Shown piece after piece: positions 1 to 5,261 of a DNA stretch of 5,609 nucleotides. Within the stretch, counting starts at the first letter, position 1. Every line of letters begins with the position of its first letter. A program made the translations under genes and the position numbers. The DNA lies in assembly GCA_020627605.1 (NCBI GenBank), contig JAHDGO010000147.1, positions 1 to 5,609 of the forward strand, given 5' to 3'. Below the pieces are notes generated by a model. It ran no database searches. It had not been told where the DNA came from and saw only the letters and a list, made by a program, of their open reading frames with translations. The DNA comes from Yoonia sp. GTDB lineage: Bacteria; Pseudomonadota; Alphaproteobacteria; Rhodobacterales; Rhodobacteraceae.

Positions 1-118
1 GCGCGCCGGGCAGGGCTTCGGTTTCAAAATCATTGCCAAAGCCGGGCATGTAGCCTGCGTGCGTGCCCACAGGGGTTGATGCGGTCTGAAGCCCTGAGGG
101 TGAAATATCCTTGTTCAT
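1..118 (-). CDS. hmgA: Homogentisate 1,2-dioxygenase, N-terminal fragment (runs off left edge)
   Basis: Only the first 39 codons are present, read leftward from an ATG at 118-116; the rest lies outside the window. Residues 22-39 read GYMPGFGNDFETEALPGA, which I recognise as the conserved N-terminal signature of homogentisate 1,2-dioxygenase. By family knowledge this cytosolic non-haem Fe(II) enzyme opens the ring of homogentisate to maleylacetoacetate, the central step of tyrosine and phenylalanine degradation. The iron ligands lie in the missing C-terminal part, so activity cannot be judged. The start is supported by AAAAGGA at 132-126, seven bases before the ATG. A MarR-family gene diverges from it across a short region with repeated operator-like half-sites, so MarR repression relieved by a pathway compound is likely. 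The fragment is absent from the supplied translations because it is open at the edge and short. Confidence 0.9.
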   Translation of the reverse strand, partial: MNKDISPSGLQTASTPVGTHAGYMPGFGNDFETEALPGA

Positions 119-133
119 CAGATAGTCCTTTTC

Positions 134-170
134 GTAACTACCTCTTCAATAGTAGTTGCTTTTGTAACTA
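134..170. promoter_or_regulatory. Putative MarR-type operator with three GYAACTA half-sites
   Basis: Three related 7-base half-sites lie between hmgA and the MarR gene: GTAACTA at 134-140 (plus), GCAACTA at 159-153 (minus) and GTAACTA at 164-170 (plus). The last two form an 18-base imperfect palindrome at 153-170, TAGTTGC-TTTT-GTAACTA, with 6 of 7 arm positions matching. The first and second form a wider inverted repeat (134-141 and 152-159, 7 of 8 matching) with a 10-base spacer. The two plus-strand copies are 30 bases apart, close to three helical turns. Short palindromes in a divergent intergenic region are typical of MarR autoregulatory operators. That the neighbouring MarR protein binds here is inference. 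Confidence 0.65.
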
Positions 171-174
171 ACAA
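146..174 (-). promoter_or_regulatory. Possible hmgA promoter overlapping the operator
   Basis: On the minus strand TTGTTA (174-169) and TATTGA (151-146) are 17 bases apart and could be -35 and -10 elements for hmgA, giving a transcript start near 139. The -10 match is weak, at 3 of 6 to the TATAAT consensus. The 18-base palindrome covers the spacer and the end of the -35 element, so a bound repressor would block polymerase. The location is persuasive but the element matches alone are not. Confidence 0.3.
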
Positions 175-182
175 GGGCTAAT

Positions 183-626
183 TTGGCGGGTATGAAAGAT
201 AATCCCGCATTCGATCTCGAAGACTTCATGCCGTACCTGCTCAATCAGGCGGCTGACGCCACAAGCCGTGGGTTTGAGGCCTATTACAAATCCAGATACG
301 GCATGCTGCGTACCGAATGGCGCGTGGTGTTTCACCTTGGCCGCTATGGCGAGATGACAGCGAAAGACATCTGCGCCCGGTCGCGCATCCACAAAACCAA
401 GGTCAGCCGGGCGGTTCAGGCACTGGAGGACAAAAAGCACCTCAAGCGCACGCAGTCGCCAGTCGACCGGCGGCACGAGCATCTTGGGCTGACGGCCTCT
501 GGCAAGCGGGTGTTTGAGGATCTCTATCAGGAGGCCGCGCGTTTTGACGCCGCGATGATGGCAGAATTCACGCCCGCCGAACAAGCACAGCTGCGCAGCT
601 TTCTGTCCCGGATCGCAGGTTTCTAG
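183..626 (+). CDS. MarR-family transcriptional regulator
   Basis: A small winged-helix DNA-binding protein of 144-147 residues, the usual MarR size. Counting from the ATG at 192, helices at about 10-50 lead into a winged helix-turn-helix. The helix-turn-helix covers about 57-80, with the recognition helix around HKTKVSRAVQALEDK. The wing, about 86-103, carries the family's D-R-R motif in SPVDRRHEHLGLTASG. A C-terminal helix from about 105 would complete the dimer interface. There is one cysteine (C61), so two-cysteine redox sensing is unlikely. Two starts are possible: TTG at 183, five bases after AAGGG (173-177), or ATG at 192, fourteen bases after it. The TTG has the better spacing. The gene is divergent from hmgA and follows the half-site cluster directly, so autoregulation and control of homogentisate breakdown are the likely roles. 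The inducer is unknown; homogentisate or a related aromatic acid is a guess. Confidence 0.9.
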   Translation: MAGMKDNPAFDLEDFMPYLLNQAADATSRGFEAYYKSRYGMLRTEWRVVFHLGRYGEMTAKDICARSRIHKTKVSRAVQALEDKKHLKRTQSPVDRRHEHLGLTASGKRVFEDLYQEAARFDAAMMAEFTPAEQAQLRSFLSRIAGF

Positions 627-653
627 GGCAATACCGGCAGACCCCGAAACGCC

Positions 654-1358
654 TCAGGCCCCCAGATAAGCCCGTTCCAGAATGTGCCTGTCGGTCTTGA
701 GTTGCGCGGGGCTGCCTTCAAACCTGATCTGCCCTTGCGACAACACATAACAGCGGTCCGCGATATCCAGCGCCAGTTGGGTGAATTGTTCAATCAGCAG
801 AATGCCGATCCCCCTGGCACGCAAATCACGCACAACGCCGATCAGCCGGTCGATGATCACCGGCGCCAGTCCCAGCGACATTTCGTCAATCAACAAAAAC
901 TGGGGGCGCGCTACCAGGGCCTGACCGATCGCGACCATTTGTTGCTGCCCGCCTGACAGCGATCCGGCCTGCTGATGCTGGATGGCGCGCAACTCTGGGA
1001 AAATATCCAAGGCGGCTTCGACCTCTGCCGCCCGCTCTGCTGGTGTCAATGTCGGCCCGGCGGCGCGCAGATTGTCAATCACACTCAGCCCGGCAAGGAC
1101 CTGATGGCCCTCTGGCACTGCGGCCACACCCGCGGCGCGGATCGCCTGCACCCCGGCGCCATTGACAAAGGCATCGTTCACAGCGACCGCGCCAGAGGCC
1201 AGCGGCATCACACCTGCGATCCCCAGCACCAGTTCCGATTTGCCGGCGCCGTTGGGGCCGAGCAGGGCGACGATCTCTCCTTTCGCAAGCTCCAGCGAGA
1301 CATCACTGACCACGGTTCGTGCGCTTGATTTGATCGTCATTTTGCTGACTTTGAGCAT
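654..1358 (-). CDS. livF: HAAT-type ABC transporter ATP-binding protein LivF
   Basis: A 234-residue cytoplasmic ATPase, the second nucleotide-binding subunit of a branched-chain amino acid type importer. Visible motifs are Walker A GPNGAGKS (34-41), the LivF-typical VPEG block (81-84) in the Q-loop region, signature LSGGQQQ (134-140), Walker B FLLIDE (154-159) and the LivF hallmark SLGLAP (161-166). Two details differ from many relatives: DEM replaces DEP after the catalytic glutamate, and Walker A is followed by E rather than T/S. The switch histidine is replaced by glutamine (IEQF, Q191), as is usual for LivF. I start at ATG 1358 because it follows AAAGGTGA (1371-1364) and matches the family N-terminus; the open frame further upstream is unlike the family and lies in livG. 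The start is 13 bases after the livG stop, so it is in the same operon and is its last gene. Confidence 0.93.
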   Translation of the reverse strand: MLKVSKMTIKSSARTVVSDVSLELAKGEIVALLGPNGAGKSELVLGIAGVMPLASGAVAVNDAFVNGAGVQAIRAAGVAAVPEGHQVLAGLSVIDNLRAAGPTLTPAERAAEVEAALDIFPELRAIQHQQAGSLSGGQQQMVAIGQALVARPQFLLIDEMSLGLAPVIIDRLIGVVRDLRARGIGILLIEQFTQLALDIADRCYVLSQGQIRFEGSPAQLKTDRHILERAYLGA

Positions 1359-1371
1359 GTCGTTCACCTTT

Positions 1372-2076
1372 CTACCGGCCCAGATAGGCCGTCTTGACCG
1401 CCTCATCCTGCAACACCTCACGCGTGGGCCCGAAGGCAATGAGCTTGCCGAAATCAAGCACGGCAGTGGACGCGCAAACATCGCGGATCAGATCGACATC
1501 ATGGTCCACCATGATGATCTGCGCCCCAAAGCGGGCCTTGATCTGCGTGATGATGCGGCGCAGGTCCTGCATCTCAGCTTCTGACAGGCCGCCGCCGGGC
1601 TCATCCAGCAGGATGATCCTGGGTGCGCCGATCAGGCATTTGGCGATTTCGGTCATGCGTTTCTGATAGGGGTTCAGGTCTGCGCCCGGCATGTCCGCAC
1701 AATCGGCAATGCCGGTGAAATCCAGCGCATGGTTGATCTGGCTGGTCCGGTCCCTTTGCCTGATCCCCTTGGCATCGCAGACAGCCCGGAGGTGATCGGC
1801 GACCGTCAGATCGTCTGCGATCTGCACCTTCTGAAATGATCGCGCCAGCCCCCAACAGGCCCTTTTGTGCGGCGACAGGGCCAAGAGGTTCATGCCGTCC
1901 ACCACCACATGGCCTGCGGTAATGGGCGCAAAGCCGGAAAAGGCATTTGTCATCGTTGTCTTGCCAGCGCCGTTCGGCCCGATCAGTCCAACAACATCAT
2001 CGGTGATGCAAAGTGTGAGGTGATCAAGGGCTATGACACCGCCATATTTCACGGTCAGGTTTTCGATGTTGATCAT
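1372..2076 (-). CDS. livG: HAAT-type ABC transporter ATP-binding protein LivG
   Basis: A 234-residue cytoplasmic ATPase that pairs with LivF to power the importer. Visible motifs are Walker A GPNGAGKT (33-40), Q-loop glutamine Q82 in ARSFQ, Walker B RIILLDEP (153-160) with E159 as the catalytic base, and switch histidine H192 in MVDHD. The signature loop reads LNPYQ (134-138) where LSGGQ, LSYGQ or a close variant is expected, so the usually conserved glycine is lost; the DNA reads cleanly and the flanks (KRMTEIAKCL) are normal, so this is not a frameshift. The protein is somewhat short for LivG, commonly about 250 residues, with a shortened strand before Walker A. The start at ATG 2076 follows AAAGGAAA (2089-2082) and overlaps the livM stop as ATGA, which implies translational coupling. 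The longer open frame upstream overlaps livM and is not family-like. Confidence 0.93.
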   Translation of the reverse strand: MINIENLTVKYGGVIALDHLTLCITDDVVGLIGPNGAGKTTMTNAFSGFAPITAGHVVVDGMNLLALSPHKRACWGLARSFQKVQIADDLTVADHLRAVCDAKGIRQRDRTSQINHALDFTGIADCADMPGADLNPYQKRMTEIAKCLIGAPRIILLDEPGGGLSEAEMQDLRRIITQIKARFGAQIIMVDHDVDLIRDVCASTAVLDFGKLIAFGPTREVLQDEAVKTAYLGR

Positions 2077-3026
2077 GCCGGTTTCCTTTGCAGAGCACCC
2101 GATAGTTGCCCGGCGATGCCGCGCGGCGCTGTCATGATGGCGTGCAGCAGCGCCGCGCCAAAGATGACAAGAGCGATATCCGCGCTGACCCCGAAGTCGT
2201 TCAGCAGCGCGGGCAGCAGCTTGTAAAGCACACCTGCAATCACCGCCCCGACCCATGAATAAGCCCCGCCAACCACAGCCAGCGCGAAAAGCAGGATACC
2301 TTCAGAGGCCAGAAAGGACCGCGCGTCCAACTGGCCAAGTGCTGTGCTCAGCAAACCGCCCGCGACGCCTGCCAGCAGACCAGACAGGGCAAAGGCCCAG
2401 ATCTTGTAGAAGGTCACGTTGATGCCTGCGGCCATGGCATTGGCCTCTGACTGCCGGATCATCGCCCATGCGCGCCCCGGTGCCGTCACACGGTGCAGGG
2501 CGACAAGACCAAAGCAGAGTGCCGTGATCACGATGGTATAGCGCAGATAGCCTGCATCAGACTGCACCATCAGCGGTGGGCGCAGGTCTGCGGCGGACTG
2601 TCGTGCCACCCCCCAGAACCCTTCGCCACCGTTGGGGAACTGGAACGCGTTGAAAAGAATCTGGAACGCGCCTGCGGCCATCAGCGTGACAAGCGCCAGA
2701 TACAGCCCGCGCATCCGCAGGGCGGGCAGCGCAAGGGCCGCGCCGATGACAGAGGTCGCAATGCCCGCAATCGCGATGATCAGCGTGACGGGAAGTGCCG
2801 TGCCGTAGTTCAGACGCAGGGCAATCCAGCCACCGACGCCGACAAGGGCGATCTGTGCAAGATTGATCAAGCCAAGCTGCGCAAAAAGGACAGAAATGCC
2901 AGCCGCCGCCAGGGCAAAGATTGCGGCCGATGTGACAACCTTGACCCAAAGTGCCGACAGCACCAGCGGCAGCCCGATGAGGCACAGCGCGAAAAAGATC
3001 AGCGGCGGGATGATGGATTTGGTCAT
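2073..3026 (-). CDS. livM: HAAT-type ABC transporter permease LivM
   Basis: A 317-residue inner-membrane permease subunit that forms the translocation path with LivH. Hydrophobic segments, placed by eye, lie at about 6-27, 30-52, 55-72, 77-101, 107-127, 162-177, 208-230, 243-270 and 282-300. Segment GISVLFAQLGLINLAQIALV (43-62) corresponds to the LivM core region that often reads LLxGYxGQLSLGHA. The cytoplasmic coupling loop is around PGRAWAMIRQSEANAMAAGI (183-202), followed by ALSGLLAGVAGGLL (213-226), where the ATPase subunits should dock. The ATG at 3026 is chosen because a strong AAGGAGG (3039-3033) sits six bases upstream, inside the end of livH, and the livH stop is one base away. The upstream in-frame extension lies within livH and is not family-like. 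The stop overlaps the livG start. Confidence 0.93.
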   Translation of the reverse strand: MTKSIIPPLIFFALCLIGLPLVLSALWVKVVTSAAIFALAAAGISVLFAQLGLINLAQIALVGVGGWIALRLNYGTALPVTLIIAIAGIATSVIGAALALPALRMRGLYLALVTLMAAGAFQILFNAFQFPNGGEGFWGVARQSAADLRPPLMVQSDAGYLRYTIVITALCFGLVALHRVTAPGRAWAMIRQSEANAMAAGINVTFYKIWAFALSGLLAGVAGGLLSTALGQLDARSFLASEGILLFALAVVGGAYSWVGAVIAGVLYKLLPALLNDFGVSADIALVIFGAALLHAIMTAPRGIAGQLSGALQRKPA

Positions 3027-3027
3027 C

Positions 3028-3897
3028 TCAGGCCTCCTTGGCAAAGGTGAGTTTCTGACCGCGCTGCATCCACAGGATGACAAGGGCGGCAATGACAAAG
3101 GGTGCCATCGTGCGCAGCGGCGCGGCGGGTTTGTAGAGGGTCAGCATCGACTCGGCGACGCCAATGAACAGACCACCCGCCAGCGTCAGCGGCAATGAGG
3201 TCAGCCGCCCGCAAATGGCTGCCGCTGTGGCGGGGATGACCATGAAGGTGATGACGGTCGGTTCCAGCCGGACAAGGCTGCCAAAGATCAGGCCGGTAAA
3301 GCCCGCCAACGCGCCGGAAATCCCCCAGGCCAGCGTTTCGGTTTTGACAATCGGAATACCCAAGAGCGCGGCATGATCCCGGTTATCGGCCAGCGCGCGC
3401 ATGTTCAGCCCGGTGTGGGACCGGCGCAGATATTGCACCATGATGATCACGGCCGCGATGCTGACGGTAAAGGCGATGATCCGGGTCAGGGTCACGCGCA
3501 CCCCCAGAACACTTATTGCGGCCTTGTCGCTGGGCAGTTCGATCTTGCGCAGCGCGTCATCCCAGATGAACCCGATCAGACCCAGCAGGATCAGCATGTA
3601 GCCAAGGGTTGCGATGGCTTTGACCGCAGGTTCGCGCCAGGCCAGCGACGGGGCGATCAGCCGCCCGTAAGCCACCGAAAGGGCAATGCCCGTGGCGACG
3701 GCAGCGATCCACGACACGACGCCGGGCAATCCCCAGTCCGCAATCTGCCAGGCAAACATCGCGCTGAAGGCGGCAATGGCCCCATAGGCAAAGTTCAACA
3801 CCCCGGTGGAGTTGCGCAGGATCACCAGACCGATCCCGCCAAGCGCGTAAAGCGACCCAACCGCAAGACCCGATACAAGAAAAAGCCCATAAACCAT
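3028..3897 (-). CDS. livH: HAAT-type ABC transporter permease LivH
   Basis: A 289-residue inner-membrane permease, the usual length for LivH. The N-terminus has the family pattern GLAVGSLYALGGIGLVIL (10-27), then the LivH hallmark TGVLNFAYGAIAAFSAMFAW (31-50), commonly NFAxGE/A in relatives. Hydrophobic segments, placed by eye, are at about 2-27, 33-52, 60-78, 92-112, 138-156, 188-208, 216-230, 236-255 and 262-277. The coupling loop is near TGLNMRALADNRDHAALLGI (162-181), followed by WGISGALAGFTGLIFG. Two adjacent starts exist, GTG at 3900 and ATG at 3897. I prefer ATG, which is eight bases after AAAGGA (3911-3906). That ribosome site abuts the T-run of a stem-loop separating this gene from the binding protein gene, so livH expression probably depends on readthrough. 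livM follows after one base. Confidence 0.93.
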   Translation of the reverse strand: MVYGLFLVSGLAVGSLYALGGIGLVILRNSTGVLNFAYGAIAAFSAMFAWQIADWGLPGVVSWIAAVATGIALSVAYGRLIAPSLAWREPAVKAIATLGYMLILLGLIGFIWDDALRKIELPSDKAAISVLGVRVTLTRIIAFTVSIAAVIIMVQYLRRSHTGLNMRALADNRDHAALLGIPIVKTETLAWGISGALAGFTGLIFGSLVRLEPTVITFMVIPATAAAICGRLTSLPLTLAGGLFIGVAESMLTLYKPAAPLRTMAPFVIAALVILWMQRGQKLTFAKEA

Positions 3898-3911
3898 CAC
3901 GACATTCCTTT

Positions 3912-3948
3912 AAAAAAATGCCCGGCAGGCACGATCGCCCGCCGGACA
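3912..3948 (-). terminator. Intrinsic terminator or attenuator between the binding protein gene and livH
   Basis: On the minus strand a stem is formed by CCGGCGGGC (3945-3937) and GCCTGCCGG (3930-3922) around loop GATCGT, nine pairs with one G-U. It can be extended at its base by U-G, G-C and U-A pairs (3946-3948 with 3921-3919) to about twelve pairs. Seven Ts (3918-3912) follow directly. This is a classical Rho-independent terminator shape, 12 bases after the binding protein stop. Because livH has no other obvious promoter in the 62-base gap, it probably lets part of transcription through, giving more binding protein than permease and protecting the upstream mRNA end. Confidence 0.8.
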
Positions 3949-3959
3949 GTTCAGGGAGG

Positions 3960-5225
3960 TTACTGGCCGATCCCAAGCGCGGCTTCCTGCGCGCGGATCG
4001 GATCAAGATAGCTGCTTTCGATGTCGAAACAGTCGCGCACAACCTCAAACGCGCCACCGGTGTAGGACACCATCCGGCCTGCGTGGTTTGGCATGTGCCG
4101 GTCTGCATCGCCCACATAGTAGGGCGCGCAAAGCAGATCGGACTCGGCGTCGGTGATCCCGCGAATGGCTGCGCTGACCGTCGCCCGGTCGATGCTCTCG
4201 GCATCAAGCTCCAGCAGCGCCTCGACAAAAAACTTCGCCGAAATATAGCCGGACTGGCTGAAGGTATCGCGGCGGTCATCGGGCTGCCCATAGGCATCCA
4301 TCACCTTGACCCAGTTCTGGTTGTCCGCACCATCGCTGTCGAATGGCGCAAGCTCGATATGGATGTAGAGGTTGTCATTCCAGTAGTCGCCCAGCACCTC
4401 GGCCACGCCCGGTTCATAGAGCGGCGTCGGAGAGACCCATGTGAACAGATCACGGCCGCCTTGCTCTTCCGCGACTTTCAGCAGGCCGATGGCAGGGCCG
4501 GCGGGCAGCATCAACAGGATTGTGTCGGCACCTTCCGCAATGGCCTGCAGATAGACGGAATTGAGGTCAACCGCAGTTGGATCCATCAGGATCGACGTCC
4601 CGCTCAGCCCCTGGCTGGACATGAAATCCTCCATCCAGTCGCAGGCCCAGCCGCCATTGTTGGGGATGTTGAACCCGATGCATGCGGCGTTTGTGGTGCC
4701 CAGCTCTTCGACCGCATAGGTCAGCGCGCCGATGCCAGAGGGCAGCGGCCCCTGATTGGTCGAGACGATGTTGCTGCTTTCGTAGCATTCCGAGATCGCA
4801 CAGCCCGACGCCATGACCATCACGTCTTCGTCTTTGTAAAGGCCTGCGTTCACAGCCATCGACACGACAGAGCCATTGCCGACCAGTGCCACGACACCTT
4901 CGTCCTTGACCAGCTTGGTGGCCACCTGACCGGCCAGCTCGGGGTTCCACTGGTCGTTTTCGACAAGATAGTCGATCGGGCGCCCGTTGATCCCGCCATT
5001 GGCATTGACGCAGGCGAAATATGCTGCGGCCGCATCTGTGCCGCCGGAAAAGTCACCCGGTGGTGCGTTGCCGTTGATACCGCCCACTTTGATCGGCGCG
5101 CCGGTTGCGGCCTCGCCGGTGTTCAGCCCGCAGCTGGCGGCGTGTCCGTTTGCGGTGGCGTTTGTGCCTGTCAGGGCAAGGCATAGCGCCGCCGCCCCTG
5201 TAGCCAGGGTAAATTGCAGTTTCAT
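3960..5225 (-). CDS. HAAT-type ABC transporter periplasmic substrate-binding protein
   Basis: A 421-residue LivJ/LivK-type binding protein (type I periplasmic fold, Peripla_BP_6-like). Residues 1-25 are a Sec signal peptide: K3, hydrophobic stretch ATGAAALCLALTG, and an ATA cleavage motif before N26. C15 is not in a lipobox, so the protein should be soluble. The mature N-terminus reaches APIKVGGINGNAPPG (43-57), the first strand and ligand loop. VALVGNGSVVSMAVNAGL (112-129) and VMVMASGCA (135-143) match the region that in LivJ contacts the ligand carboxylate and amino group. The mature chain has eight cysteines (32, 72, 142, 147, 182, 195, 366, 399), more than the two of LivJ, so disulfides are likely. 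The ATG at 5225 has AGGAG (5237-5233) seven bases upstream. Its position ahead of livHMGF makes it the cognate receptor. The substrate is not identifiable: an amino acid, an aromatic acid or another carboxylate are all possible. Confidence 0.93.
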   Translation of the reverse strand: MKLQFTLATGAAALCLALTGTNATANGHAASCGLNTGEAATGAPIKVGGINGNAPPGDFSGGTDAAAAYFACVNANGGINGRPIDYLVENDQWNPELAGQVATKLVKDEGVVALVGNGSVVSMAVNAGLYKDEDVMVMASGCAISECYESSNIVSTNQGPLPSGIGALTYAVEELGTTNAACIGFNIPNNGGWACDWMEDFMSSQGLSGTSILMDPTAVDLNSVYLQAIAEGADTILLMLPAGPAIGLLKVAEEQGGRDLFTWVSPTPLYEPGVAEVLGDYWNDNLYIHIELAPFDSDGADNQNWVKVMDAYGQPDDRRDTFSQSGYISAKFFVEALLELDAESIDRATVSAAIRGITDAESDLLCAPYYVGDADRHMPNHAGRMVSYTGGAFEVVRDCFDIESSYLDPIRAQEAALGIGQ

Positions 5226-5261
5226 CGTTACTCTCCTGTTGGAAGGGTGGGGGTGGGTGGT
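5226..5261 (-). other. C-rich leader before the binding protein gene (G-rich on plus strand)
   Basis: The 36 bases between the flavoprotein stop and the binding protein start hold an unbroken purine-rich run on the plus strand at 5241-5260 (GGAAGGGTGGGGGTGGGTGG). In the mRNA this appears as a C-rich, G-free stretch just 5' of the ribosome site. The G-runs (2, 3, 5, 3 and 2 long) could fold as a two-layer quadruplex. I see no clear -35/-10 pair here, so the transporter may be transcribed from upstream or from a promoter inside the preceding gene. Confidence 0.4.

Noticed and set aside
119..182. A plus-strand promoter for the MarR gene
   Set aside because: TTGTTC at 111-116 has the right spacing to 134-139, but the -10 candidate (GTAACT) is poor and is better explained as an operator half-site, so no promoter is called.
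651..659. Palindrome GCCTCAGGC at the end of livF as a terminator
   Set aside because: Its arms leave only one base for the loop and no T-run follows, so it cannot form a terminator hairpin.
1359..1481. Upstream extension of livF to a start at 1481
   Set aside because: The extra 41 residues overlap the end of livG, resemble nothing in the family, and the ATG at 1358 has a good ribosome site.
2077..2256. Upstream extension of livG to 2256
   Set aside because: The added arginine- and alanine-rich stretch is the livM gene read in another frame; ATG 2076 has AAAGGAAA and the ATGA overlap.
3373..4011. A 212-codon plus-strand open frame spanning livH and the terminator
   Set aside because: Antisense to livH, runs through the stem-loop, and has low-complexity charged composition without domain features.
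5171..5184. C15 of the binding protein as a lipoprotein cysteine
   Set aside because: The residues before it (AAL) do not form a lipobox, and a conventional ATA signal peptidase I site follows at 23-25.
3918..5186. A 422-codon plus-strand open frame opposite the binding protein gene
   Set aside because: It is almost exactly antisense to a well-recognised gene with signal peptide and ribosome site. Its translation is rich in R, H, Q and D without family features, as expected of a shadow frame in GC-rich DNA.
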